A stretch of DNA of 64,000 bases, from NCBI RefSeq assembly GCF_004758605.1, contig NZ_CP038511.1, positions 124,001-188,000 on the forward strand, written 5' to 3'. Below, in pieces: positions 8,774 to 16,210 of this stretch. This DNA comes from Deinococcus metallilatus. Lineage in GTDB: Bacteria; Deinococcota; Deinococci; Deinococcales; Deinococcaceae. How positions within the stretch are numbered: position 1 is the stretch's first letter; each line of letters starts with the position of its first letter. A model generated the notes under the pieces. The model had not been told where the DNA came from. It made no database searches and saw only the letters and a program-made list of their open reading frames with translations. Made by a program: the position numbers and the translations under genes.

Positions 8774-8782
8774 CGCCTCCCT

Positions 8783-9508
8783 TCAGAAGCGCAGGTCGTC
8801 CTCCAGCCGGCCCTCCGGCTCGCCCGCACCCTCCACCCGCAGCAAGCGTTCTTGCCGCGCGAGCGCCTGGACGTCCTCGTCGGAGAGGCGACGCTCCGGG
8901 TCCTGCTCACTGTCCCGGAGGGGCGGGAAGTGCAGCAACACGCGTTCCTGCTCGGCCTCTGCCTGCCGCAGCGCCCGCACGTCGAAGATATCCATGACCG
9001 CCCCTCCCCGCAGGGCCCGGGCCCGGTCGAGCCGCTCATCCCGTGAGAGGCTTTGCGGGCCTCCTTCAAGCGGCGTCGCGGTGCCGAGCTGCCGGGACAG
9101 GTCCAGCGGTTCCTCCCATTCCGGGTGCTTGGCCAACAACGTCAGGCTTTCCAGCCCGTGGTCCGGCCCCTCCAGGAGATCACCCAGACGAAAGGCGCGC
9201 TGGATGTCCTGGGCCGCATTGGTGACGTGCTGACGTATCAGGTCCGTAAGCTCCGGATGGGAGGACTCGATCTCGAGGGCGCCCGGCTGTGCCGTGTGAA
9301 CGCCGACCTGCTCTCCCGCCCACGGGCCGGCCAGGGTGCCCGTCTGCGCCGCCGCCCGGCCGAGGTGAGGGGTTTCGATGAGCAGGTCCAAGTTCAGCCG
9401 ACCCCGGAGATGCAACAGCGGGTAATCCCCGTGCGGGGTGTGGTCGATATAGACCCCCAGCAGGCCATATTCCTGCAGGTACCGCGTGATGATCTTCTGC
9501 TCGTCCAT
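8783..9508 (-). CDS. Conserved-looking hypothetical protein
   Basis: This 241-residue soluble protein has no recognised domain. It begins MDEQKIITRYLQEYGLLGVY and ends in an acidic, Arg/Glu-rich helical region (LRQAEAEQERVLLHF, LSDEDVQALARQER). The start is supported twice: AAGG lies 7 nt upstream, and a TTGACA promoter with a -10 six nt before the ATG would make it leaderless. It precedes the zinc-ribbon gene by 39 nt, and the shared-family promoter of that operon fills the gap. Confidence 0.65.
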   Translation of the reverse strand: MDEQKIITRYLQEYGLLGVYIDHTPHGDYPLLHLRGRLNLDLLIETPHLGRAAAQTGTLAGPWAGEQVGVHTAQPGALEIESSHPELTDLIRQHVTNAAQDIQRAFRLGDLLEGPDHGLESLTLLAKHPEWEEPLDLSRQLGTATPLEGGPQSLSRDERLDRARALRGGAVMDIFDVRALRQAEAEQERVLLHFPPLRDSEQDPERRLSDEDVQALARQERLLRVEGAGEPEGRLEDDLRF

Positions 9509-9514
9509 ACCCGG

Positions 9515-9544
9515 ACCTTCTCAACACCCTGGTGCCGCTGTCAA
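9515..9544 (-). promoter_or_regulatory. Consensus promoter for the gene starting at 9508
   Basis: Minus strand TTGACA (9544-9539), 18-nt spacer, GAAGGT (9520-9515), then 6 nt to the ATG. It is a housekeeping-type promoter that lacks the TCCAACCTG element. Confidence 0.6.
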
Positions 9545-9562
9545 GTCCCCCTCCAGGACCCC

Positions 9563-9598
9563 AAAAAAAGTTGCCCGACAATCCGAAGATTGAAGGGC
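9563..9598 (-). terminator. Rho-independent terminator
   Basis: Minus strand: GCCC and GGGC enclose an inner stem CAATC-TTCG-GATTG, a stable tetraloop hairpin. A run of seven T follows a few bases later. It lies about 65 nt after the stop of the sigma-like gene and isolates it from the operon at 9508. Confidence 0.75.
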
Positions 9599-9660
9599 GA
9601 CGCGAGCAGTACGCGTTGGCAACCAGCAGTAGGTTGCGGGTGGAACTTCTGGAAAAAGGC

Positions 9661-10998
9661 TCAGCGAAGGGTCGCTTCGATGGCCCCCATGATCTCGGTG
9701 GCATGCCTGACGCGAATACCGTACCGGGAGCACAGCGTGCAGAACCCGGGGCGGCCAGCGCGGTAGGCGAGCAGGAACTTGTGCAGGGGGATCCTCATCG
9801 CGATCTCCCACAGTCCCGTTCTCTGAAGGCGTTCGGTGATCCGTGCGGCGTCTTGCAACTGCTCGGAATCGAACTCTTCTTCAGGGAACTCCTCGTCGTC
9901 CTGATCGGGGGCGGCAAGGAAATCGATCAAGCGGGTTTCATCTCCTTCGTCGTCCTGCATGGTGACGTCGTAGGAGGTGACGGTGTACAGCTCGTCCATC
10001 AGGGCTCCGATTCGCGTGACGCTCCAGGCCTGCTCGTCAAAGGGCTGACCTTTGAGCTTGCGGTTCTGGCGCATCACGTCTTGAACCATGCGGGGCGTGA
10101 CGTCTTCCTCACGGATGGGTCGCGGAGGACGACTGAAGACGCGCGTCTGCATCAAGCGGGAGGTGAACTTGCTGCCGAACACGGTGGAGCGGAAGGCTTC
10201 ACCCGCATCCTGCAACTGCCTCACCTTGTACCCGGTCCTGGCACGCGTGGTCTTGCGGGGCCAGTTGCGGGGCCCCCGAAAGGTCCTGACCGTGATGGAC
10301 TTGTGGCCGGAGAACCAGGACAGCAGCGGATTGGGCTGGGGTTTGCCATCACCGTTCTCGACCTTCTCCGGGGGAGTCCGCACCGTGAGGCCCGCCTGAA
10401 AGCTGACGGTGGTGTGGGCCGGGAAGCGGAGCACGAGTGGAGCGGGGAGACCGGGGCGACGGAGCAGGGGGGCAAGGGTTTCACCCTGGACGTCGCTGTA
10501 GGCGGTCATGTAGGGGCGGTTGTAGCCGCTCTGAATGATCTCGTGAATCGCCGCCCTGACTGCGATATGGGACCAGTCGCTGCGGCTGATGACTTCAGCT
10601 TCCTTGCGTTCACGTTCCAGCTCGACCGGCAGCGTGAAGCGCACGAAGGCGGAGAGTCTCATGCCTCGCTTGGGATCCCAGCGGTGCAGGGCGCGCCAGA
10701 GGCTGATCAGCGCGGCGCTGTGGGCGGCGGAGAAGCTGACGAAGTGGCCTGCCTGTTCACGTGCCGCCAGTAGGGCGATGGGACTGAGCGCGCGGTGCAG
10801 CAGCGTGTAGGCGTACTCCTTCTGGAGTGCCGTGTTGTCCTCGCTCGCCAGGATGCCCGCAAGCCGGAGCGTTTCCCCATCACTGAGCAGGACGAAGTCC
10901 TGTTCGGCGGCGCGGCGGGCGAGTTCGAAGTCGTCCGCGGGAGTGGGGAAGGCAGGAGCGGCGGTACGACTGTTGAGCTTGGAGGTCAGGGTGGCCAT
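9661..10998 (-). CDS. Sigma-70-like protein
   Basis: The 445-residue protein starts at ATG 10998 after AGGAG. Residues about 75-150 resemble sigma region 2: LISLWRALHRWDPKRG, then MRLSAFVRFTLPVELERE, as in the 'rFDp-rG-rFstyA' signature of sigma factors. A long insert follows, then a C-terminal segment ending GIRVRHATEIMGAIEATLR that could be a region-4-like helix-turn-helix. A very acidic stretch (DDEEFPEEEFDSEQ) lies near residue 360. I infer a divergent, plasmid-borne sigma factor or sigma-like regulator. The region-2 likeness is what I see; promoter specificity is unknown. Confidence 0.5.
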   Translation of the reverse strand: MATLTSKLNSRTAAPAFPTPADDFELARRAAEQDFVLLSDGETLRLAGILASEDNTALQKEYAYTLLHRALSPIALLAAREQAGHFVSFSAAHSAALISLWRALHRWDPKRGMRLSAFVRFTLPVELERERKEAEVISRSDWSHIAVRAAIHEIIQSGYNRPYMTAYSDVQGETLAPLLRRPGLPAPLVLRFPAHTTVSFQAGLTVRTPPEKVENGDGKPQPNPLLSWFSGHKSITVRTFRGPRNWPRKTTRARTGYKVRQLQDAGEAFRSTVFGSKFTSRLMQTRVFSRPPRPIREEDVTPRMVQDVMRQNRKLKGQPFDEQAWSVTRIGALMDELYTVTSYDVTMQDDEGDETRLIDFLAAPDQDDEEFPEEEFDSEQLQDAARITERLQRTGLWEIAMRIPLHKFLLAYRAGRPGFCTLCSRYGIRVRHATEIMGAIEATLR

Positions 10999-11013
10999 GT
11001 GGGTACTCCTCTT

Positions 11014-11041
11014 CGGGGGTCGCTGTCGCGCCGCGCCCCCG
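11014..11041 (-). promoter_or_regulatory. Leader hairpin A upstream of the sigma-like gene RBS
   Basis: CGGGGG (11041-11036) pairs with CCCCCG (11019-11014) around a GC-rich loop containing GGCGCGACA. The hairpin ends a few bases before the AGGAG of the sigma-like gene. It matches leaders B and C in sequence and position. Confidence 0.5.
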
Positions 11042-11097
11042 GTGAACTGGAGGCTGAGGACGCGCGGGGGCCCGGGGGACGTTGGCCCTTGCTGGAA

Positions 11098-12171
11098 CTA
11101 GACCGGCTGGAGGCTGGTCATCAGGAGTTTCTGGGTGCTGCTCGGGAAAGCGACGGTCGCGGCTTCTCCCAGCGCGGTCGAGCTGACGGTGAGGATGTCA
11201 CCCCGTCCGTAGATGGGGTGGGCCACCTGCTGCCCGATCTCGAAGGCCGGAGGATTTGGCGCACGCTCGCGGAGAGGGTGGCTCGTGGGTCGTTCCGCGG
11301 GGGTCAGAAGCGTCCGGGGGCCACTCTCGAAAGACACCCGGGTCATCTCACCCAGCACGGTGACAACCTTCTGGAGAACAGTTCCTTCTCCGAACTTCGG
11401 GTGGACGATCCTCTGAAGGTCTTCTTCCAAGGCTGCCCTCGCCTGCTCACGCACGCTCGCCTCGGGGACAATGGCAGTGCAGTGCTCGAAATCCACGATG
11501 AGGCACGGGCCGTGCTTCATCTCGGTCTTGCCGCGCAGAACACCGCTGCCGAACTCGGGGTGGTGAACCGTCGCGGTGGTCACGACCTGCTCGGCCTGCA
11601 TCGGGCGTGTCATCTCTTCCCACCTTCGGTAGGTGTTGACGACCGGTTTGCCCTGCTCCACGGCATCCTTGACGCAGCCCGCGGTGCCACCGGCGCTGCC
11701 GTCGGAACACGCGAGGATCAGGTGAGCATGGTCGACCATGAACTCGTTGCGCCACTGCATCGCCGAGCGGATGTCCGCATCGGCCAGGTCGTCCGAACCC
11801 ACACAGACCACCAGCGCGGCACGCTTCAGGAGACCGTGGTGGCGTTCCTGGTCGAGTTGCGGCCAGCGCGAGGCCTGGCGGGGGAACGGCAGGGCGGCGA
11901 CGTAGGGAATTCGCAGCCCGAGAGCGGCGGCCGCCAGGGCGGTGTCCCAGCCGAGCGCCATTCCCGTGATGACGACGTCGGGCCTGAGCTTAAGGAGGTA
12001 ACCCCTGGCCACCTCGATGAGCGCTTCGAGGGCCTCCAGGCTGAACCCACCGAGTTTGTCGGGCCGGTGTCCGGTTCCGGCAATCACGAACTTCCCGGTC
12101 AGGAAGTCGGTCGCGCCGGGGTGGCTGGGACGCAGGGCGGTGAGGTCGCCCAGCAGGATCGTCTTGTCCAT
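11098..12171 (-). CDS. SLOG-domain protein with three Tudor-like repeats
   Basis: Start ATG 12171 (MDKTILLGDL) follows AAGGAG at 7 nt, giving 357 residues. Residues 25-170 look like a SLOG/Rossmann nucleotide-binding domain: VIAGTGHRPDKLGG, then VITGMALGWDTALA, AALVVCVGSDDLADA and a C-terminal GKPVVNTYRRW, the order seen in YspA/DUF1273-type proteins. Three repeats follow: HPEFGSGVL at about 188, HPKFGEGTV at about 247 and HPIYGRGDI at about 310. Each ends in a V-x-F/D-F strand, like the Tudor-like C-terminal module of UvrD/PcrA that contacts RNA polymerase. I infer a nucleotide-sensing or nucleic-acid-linked role; the fusion is unusual. Confidence 0.65.
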   Translation of the reverse strand: MDKTILLGDLTALRPSHPGATDFLTGKFVIAGTGHRPDKLGGFSLEALEALIEVARGYLLKLRPDVVITGMALGWDTALAAAALGLRIPYVAALPFPRQASRWPQLDQERHHGLLKRAALVVCVGSDDLADADIRSAMQWRNEFMVDHAHLILACSDGSAGGTAGCVKDAVEQGKPVVNTYRRWEEMTRPMQAEQVVTTATVHHPEFGSGVLRGKTEMKHGPCLIVDFEHCTAIVPEASVREQARAALEEDLQRIVHPKFGEGTVLQKVVTVLGEMTRVSFESGPRTLLTPAERPTSHPLRERAPNPPAFEIGQQVAHPIYGRGDILTVSSTALGEAATVAFPSSTQKLLMTSLQPV

Positions 12172-12185
12172 CGCAGGTCTCCTTG

Positions 12186-12215
12186 CCGGGGGCGCGTGTC
12201 GCGTCACCCCCCCGG
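12186..12215 (-). promoter_or_regulatory. Leader hairpin B upstream of the SLOG gene RBS
   Basis: CCGGGGG (12215-12209) pairs with CCCCCGG (12192-12186); the loop contains GACGCGACACG. It is preceded by CAAGA and followed by AAGGAG, as in leader C. Confidence 0.5.
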
Positions 12216-12288
12216 TCTTGTCTGGGAGGGTGACGGTGGCGTCCACCCGAAAGCGGAAAACTGTAGGCAGAAGGAGCGACACCCCAGC

Positions 12289-12492
12289 CTATCGGCGAAG
12301 AACGGTCCGCCAGAACAGGTAGAAACCGATGCATGCTCCGTAGAGAAGCAGGGTGGTCATCAGTGCGGCGGCCAGCAGGTTCATGCGCTCACTCTCCGGG
12401 ACCGTGAAGGACCCCAGGATGATGAACAGCGCGAACACCGTGCAGCCGATGCAGCCGAACAAGCCCACCCAAGCCTCGAGCTTAGGGGACAT
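12289..12492 (-). CDS. Small two-helix membrane protein
   Basis: This 67-residue protein (MSPKLEAWVGLFGCIGC...) starts at ATG 12492 after GGAG. It has two hydrophobic helices (VGLFGCIGCTVFALFIIL and LLAAALMTTLLLYGACIGF) and a basic C-terminus (WRTVLRR). Unknown function. The overlapping longer frame on the same strand is rejected because this start has a good RBS and the shared leader hairpin. Confidence 0.65.
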   Translation of the reverse strand: MSPKLEAWVGLFGCIGCTVFALFIILGSFTVPESERMNLLAAALMTTLLLYGACIGFYLFWRTVLRR

Positions 12493-12508
12493 TCTTGTTC
12501 TCCTCGCT

Positions 12509-12537
12509 GGGGGTCCACGTCTCGCGCCGCTCCCCCC
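12509..12537 (-). promoter_or_regulatory. Leader hairpin C upstream of the small membrane protein gene
   Basis: GGGGGG (12537-12532) faces CCCCC (12513-12509). The loop carries GCGGCGCGAGACG, closely matching leader A. CAAGACC precedes it, identical to leader B, and GAGGAG follows. Confidence 0.5.
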
Positions 12538-12580
12538 GGTCTTGCATGGAGAGCTCTGAGCCGCGAGGCTCTGGGCGGGA

Positions 12581-13780
12581 TCAGTACAGGCCGTTGTGCC
12601 TGGTCCAGGCGGCGTCAAGCGCCGCCCTGGGCTTGCCCTGACGGGTGAGATTGTGGGCGAGGATGTCGTCCACTTCTCCGAGGCTGCACACTTCGCCCAC
12701 CAGCTCGGCGAGACGCACCTGCAGTTCCGCACGGGCGACCGGAACGTCCACACCGTTGGGCGTCCGCTCGCACCAGCGCATCTGCATCCGGGCAGGTTTG
12801 AACTCCCACCCGGCGAGTTGCACGGCCACGGTCTTCAGGCCGAGACGGCGGGCGGCCATGACGGCAGCCCTGCCGACGAGGTCGTCGGTGTCGGCGGCCA
12901 CCACCGGCGCCTGCTTGCGCTTCAAGGCGGCGGTGAAGAGTTCGACCAGCCGGTCGAACGCCTCGGCTTTCAGGGCGCGGGGCACCCGGAGGCTCTCCCA
13001 GTCACCCGTGACGAACAGGGCGCCGGCCAGCGCTTCTTCCACCCTGTGGTGCAGGGCGCGGGGCTGCACGCTTCTGCCCGGCTGCGGGTCCGGCTCGTAC
13101 CAGGCTTGCGCCCGAAACGTTCCGTAATCGCGTATGGGATTGCCCCCGTGGCCGCGGCCCAGGGCTTCGAGCCGGGCCAGCAACTCGGGGTCGGGATTCC
13201 CCGCTGCCACCAGTTGCGTGGCGGCCTCCTCGGCGTTGTCGGCAAAGATGCCGAGCGCCTTAAGGTCGGCGTCCACCCCTTGCAGCTCGTGCTCGGCGTG
13301 TGCCCAGTCCCGCTGGGCTTCAGCAGCGTCGGCTTGCGCTTGCATCTCCTCAGCGTCGAGCGTGTAGCCCACGCCGTGCAGATGCTGAAGCGCGGCGAGT
13401 GCCGTGTAATCCACGTCGCCCTGGGTCAGGCCGTAATGGACACTGGGCTGGAGCATGTCGTCCCGACGGACGAACACCTTGCCGCGCCCGGGCACCATGA
13501 CGTCACCTTCCTTGACATTCTTCGCCGTGGCGAAAACGGCGCGGATGACCACGTCCCGTGCCTTGGATTCCCACTGGCTCCTCGCGGCGGGCACGGCCCC
13601 CACGGCCGCACCCTTCTTGAAGGCCAGGGGCACCATCGCCTGGAGCCACGCGGCGGTGTCCTCGTGGGCGAGGAGCGCCCCGTAGAGCTTCTCGTCGATG
13701 GTCGCCCCGGGCTGCTGGCGAGCACGGGCCAGCAGCTCGACGAGGCTGACGGGGAAAACCGCCGCATCCTGTACACTCAT
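12581..13780 (-). CDS. Hypothetical protein with central coiled-coil-like region
   Basis: This 399-residue soluble protein starts at ATG 13780 after AAAGGA. Visible parts are a helical N-terminus (SLVELLARARQQPG), a middle with MVPGRGKVFVRRDD, an Ala/Glu-rich helix (EMQAQADAAEAQRDWAHAEHE, residues about 155-175) likely to coil, and a C-terminal alpha/beta part (VVAADTDDLVGRAAVMAARR, then LKTVAVQLAGWEFKPARMQ). No family recognised. It is upstream of the other leader-hairpin genes in the same direction and carries leader hairpin D. Confidence 0.65.
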   Translation of the reverse strand: MSVQDAAVFPVSLVELLARARQQPGATIDEKLYGALLAHEDTAAWLQAMVPLAFKKGAAVGAVPAARSQWESKARDVVIRAVFATAKNVKEGDVMVPGRGKVFVRRDDMLQPSVHYGLTQGDVDYTALAALQHLHGVGYTLDAEEMQAQADAAEAQRDWAHAEHELQGVDADLKALGIFADNAEEAATQLVAAGNPDPELLARLEALGRGHGGNPIRDYGTFRAQAWYEPDPQPGRSVQPRALHHRVEEALAGALFVTGDWESLRVPRALKAEAFDRLVELFTAALKRKQAPVVAADTDDLVGRAAVMAARRLGLKTVAVQLAGWEFKPARMQMRWCERTPNGVDVPVARAELQVRLAELVGEVCSLGEVDDILAHNLTRQGKPRAALDAAWTRHNGLY

Positions 13781-13800
13781 CTCGTTTCCTTTCGCTCGCC

Positions 13801-13832
13801 GTCAGGGGGGTTGATCGCCCCTCGACCCTGAC
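13801..13832 (-). promoter_or_regulatory. Leader hairpin D upstream of the 399-residue protein gene
   Basis: GTCAGGG and CCCTGAC form a 7-bp stem, with a further GGGG/CCCC pairing inside. It precedes GCGAAAGGAAACGAGATG. It has the same placement as leaders A-C but a different sequence. Confidence 0.4.
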
Positions 13833-13857
13833 CGCGAGTCTCGGAGAGAAACAACCC

Positions 13858-13905
13858 CTTCCCGCGCGGGAAGGAAACGGTGGCACTCCACATCTACAAA
13901 TGTGG
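13858..13905. promoter_or_regulatory. Two palindromes in the 13.8-14.3 kb intergenic stretch
   Basis: CTTCCCGCGCGGGAAG (13858-13873) is a perfect 16-bp palindrome. CCACAT-CTACAA-ATGTGG (13888-13905) is an inverted repeat with a 6-nt spacer. Both lie upstream of the gene starting at 13780 and could bind a dimeric regulator. The stretch 13906-14280 shows no convincing gene. Confidence 0.4.
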
Positions 13906-14283
13906 GGTGCCGCTGCACTTGAAGGGCCCGGGTGAGCCGGGGAGCCTCCACGAGGGAGGCTGGCATGAGGTCCGCCGCACACGTTGCCGCGCCGGTGGGT
14001 TCAACAGGGGTCCTGTTGGTGAATCGAGCATAGCAGGGGAGGCAGATCGGTGCCAGGGACTACGGCAGAGGGAGTGTCATTCGCCTGCACGTCACAGATG
14101 TGGGCCGTGCAGGCCCCTGCGAGCCTTCGGGGGGAAACGGTTCACCGGACCCTACTGATCCCAGCTAAGCCCCTCAGGGCCGCTACTGGACCAACCTGAC
14201 GACAACAACCCTGGGTGGAGGGTTCCTGCCCTATGGCTTCTGCCTGGTGGAATCCCCTGAACCGAGATGGCCCTCTTGACTGT

Positions 14284-14727
14284 TGATTCTTCAAAAAGAA
14301 AAAAGAGTAGAAAAAATATGATGATCATCATCAGGGCGCCCAGGTGGAGCACGGCCTGGCGCGCGTTTTTCGGGATAATCCTGCAAACTGTCGGAGGCAG
14401 GTCCTGCAAAGTGTCGGAGGCAGGTCCGGTCAATCCCGCAAAGTGTCGGTGGAACGTCCAGGATAGCTGCCCCTAAGTCCTACAAAGTGTCGGAGATGGC
14501 TCCTACAAAGTGTCGGAGAGCGAGGGAGGGTATTCCAGCTCTGTCCCGCAAAGTGTCGGAGGTGACTCCTACAAAGTGTCGGAGGGCGAGGGAGGGCATT
14601 CCAGCCCTGTCCCGCAAAGTGTCGGGGGCGACTCCTACAAAGTGTCGGAGGCTCCTACAGTCAGTCCCACAAAGTGTCGGAGGGAGCCCTCCTGCCTCTG
14701 CCTGCCGAGTCCCACAAAATGTCGGAA
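14284..14727. other. Probable plasmid replication origin (oriV)
   Basis: An AT-rich segment (14284-14333, with runs of A and the perfect palindrome ATGATGATCATCAT at 14318-14331) lies beside 11 direct repeats. It is the most AT-rich stretch nearby and fits a DNA unwinding element next to Rep-binding iterons. The Rep gene ends 79 nt beyond the last iteron, so the origin lies downstream of rep. Confidence 0.8.
14379..14727 (+). repeat. Eleven iterons, consensus TCC(T/C)(A/G)CAAAGTGTCGGAG
   Basis: 18-nt copies start at 14379, 14402, 14434, 14478, 14501, 14544, 14567, 14610, 14633, 14665 and 14710. Steps are 23, 32, 44, 23, 43, 23, 43, 23, 32 and 45 nt, close to whole helical turns. The invariant core is CAAA-TGTCGG, except that copy 1 has CAAAC and copy 11 has CAAAA. 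Copies 5-8 lie in a 66-bp tandem duplication (14501-14566 and 14567-14632) that includes the spacer GCGAGGGAGGG. Confidence 0.9.
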
Positions 14728-14805
14728 GCGAAGGTGTAGCAGCGAAAAGGGAGGGCCCCGTCACCTGCTCTGCCGGGGACCACAGTGAGTTGAACAGAGA
14801 CAGGA

Positions 14806-16176
14806 TCAGGCGGTGGGTTGCTCCCAACCTGAGATCTGGCCTTCGATCTGGGGCCTTTCGAGGGAACGCAGTTGGAGAAGGTCCAGGGTGCTGACGCGCC
14901 CATCCAGGTACAGCTTCACCGCCCGGTCACGCAGGGGCCGCAGGGCTCCTGTTTCCTCGAACCTCTGCCCGAGGGCCATGAGCGCAGACTCTGGTTTCCT
15001 CTCCACCGGAGTCGGGTCTTCCTCATCAGGTGTGGGCAGAGGGGTAGGAGCAGGCCGCCGCGCACTGGACGTTTTCTCCGCGATCTCCACCGGGTACTTG
15101 TCCGGGTCGCGAAGCATATCCACCAGGAGGCCCTGACGGTTCTTGACCTTGCCCTTGTAGGCGGTCTTCATCAAGGCCTCGAAACGCGTCAGAGTTTGAT
15201 GTACGTGCGCTGCGCTGTACTGCACGGCCAATTCCAGGGCAGCCTTGCTGCTGAGATACTGCGACAAGAGTTGGGCCGCCTCCGGATCGGCCGTCCGCAC
15301 CTCTTCCTCAACGAAGGTGTACGTGAAGGTTTTTTGCCGCCCCCGCCCCTCGGTCTCGACGGTCGCGAGGTAGCCGCTTTCCATCAACGCCTCGTGGGCG
15401 GGAATCAGGGCGCGCTCGATGAGGGAGGGCAGGTTCCGACCGTCCATCTGGTGAGACAGTCCCAGGTGTTCGGCCCAGCTCAGCAGGGGAAGCTGCACCT
15501 CCTTGGGCGGAGCGCCGCCCTCAGCGAGATTGGTTCGGAGCATGGAGAGCGCCCGGTAGACACTGCGGCTCATCGGCTGCTTGAGCCGGCCGAGCAGGGC
15601 GCTGTCGAGGGGTCGGACGTACCCGGAGCGAATGCTCTGCATCAGCTCTGGGTCGAGGCGAATGACGAGCAGCGTCTTCGCCTGCCAACGGCCGATGTCC
15701 TCGACCTTTTCGGTGTTGTCTGCCTGCCAGTGCTTGGCGACCAAGTTGAAATCCACTGTCCGCCAGTCGCGCTTGCCTTGGTCGTACCAACACTCGGTGA
15801 TCGTGAAGGTGCTGCGCTTGAGCCGGTGGAGGGCGCGTTGCACCTCGCCGTAGCTCCTGGCGTTGTCCGGAAGACAGCTCAGCTTCAGCAGTTCGCTGGC
15901 GCTGATGCGGATCTCGCCGCCCGGTCTCGTGTTCTGGAGCACGGCGGCGCTGATCAGGCCCAGCAATACATCGTTGTCGATCCCGTGCGGCACCACGTCG
16001 TTGAGGTCGGCCGTGCACTCGACAGTCATCGTGCCCAGCGCGTCGAGCGCGAGTTCCTTGCGCCAGCCCTTGAGCGTGGTGCGGTTCTGCGCCAGGACCA
16101 GGTTGAGACGGGCGAGGTTCAGCTCGTCGTGCCTCTCCTTGAGCATCACGCGTGAGTTCCCCACCGAGAGCAACAT
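14806..16176 (-). CDS. Replication initiator protein A family (RepA)
   Basis: The 456-residue protein resembles the plasmid 'replication initiator protein A' family. The N-terminal part has DLNDVVPHGIDNDVLLGLIS followed by a winged-helix-like LKRSTFTITECWYDQG. The middle reads VIRLDPELMQSIRSGYV, then LDSALLGRLKQPMSRSVYR, the most recognisable block. A second DNA-binding half follows and a charged, Pro-rich C-terminus of about 100 residues. It should bind the adjacent iterons and start replication. The start at 16176 has a -10 six nt upstream, inside the 3' end of the primase gene. Confidence 0.82.
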   Translation of the reverse strand: MLLSVGNSRVMLKERHDELNLARLNLVLAQNRTTLKGWRKELALDALGTMTVECTADLNDVVPHGIDNDVLLGLISAAVLQNTRPGGEIRISASELLKLSCLPDNARSYGEVQRALHRLKRSTFTITECWYDQGKRDWRTVDFNLVAKHWQADNTEKVEDIGRWQAKTLLVIRLDPELMQSIRSGYVRPLDSALLGRLKQPMSRSVYRALSMLRTNLAEGGAPPKEVQLPLLSWAEHLGLSHQMDGRNLPSLIERALIPAHEALMESGYLATVETEGRGRQKTFTYTFVEEEVRTADPEAAQLLSQYLSSKAALELAVQYSAAHVHQTLTRFEALMKTAYKGKVKNRQGLLVDMLRDPDKYPVEIAEKTSSARRPAPTPLPTPDEEDPTPVERKPESALMALGQRFEETGALRPLRDRAVKLYLDGRVSTLDLLQLRSLERPQIEGQISGWEQPTA

Positions 16177-16182
16177 GAGCTG

Positions 16183-16210
16183 AGTGTACTCCTCATCTCC
16201 TTCTCCTCAA
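16183..16210 (-). promoter_or_regulatory. Promoter of the rep gene
   Basis: Minus strand TTGAGG (16210-16205), 16-nt spacer, TACACT (16188-16183), six nt to the ATG. It is likely leaderless and lets rep be expressed apart from the upstream operon. Confidence 0.55.

Noticed and set aside
10795..12648. 617-codon plus-strand frame
   Set aside because: Antisense to the sigma-like and SLOG genes; rich in Arg/Gly/Pro with no domain.
14152..14433. Minus-strand frame of 93 codons over the AT-rich origin segment
   Set aside because: Its only striking part (a run of Ile, Phe and Leu) comes from the A-rich unwinding region; no RBS and no conserved-looking sequence.
14379..14727. CRISPR array
   Set aside because: The repeats are 18 nt with unequal, partly duplicated spacers and lie beside a Rep gene; no cas genes. 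They are iterons.
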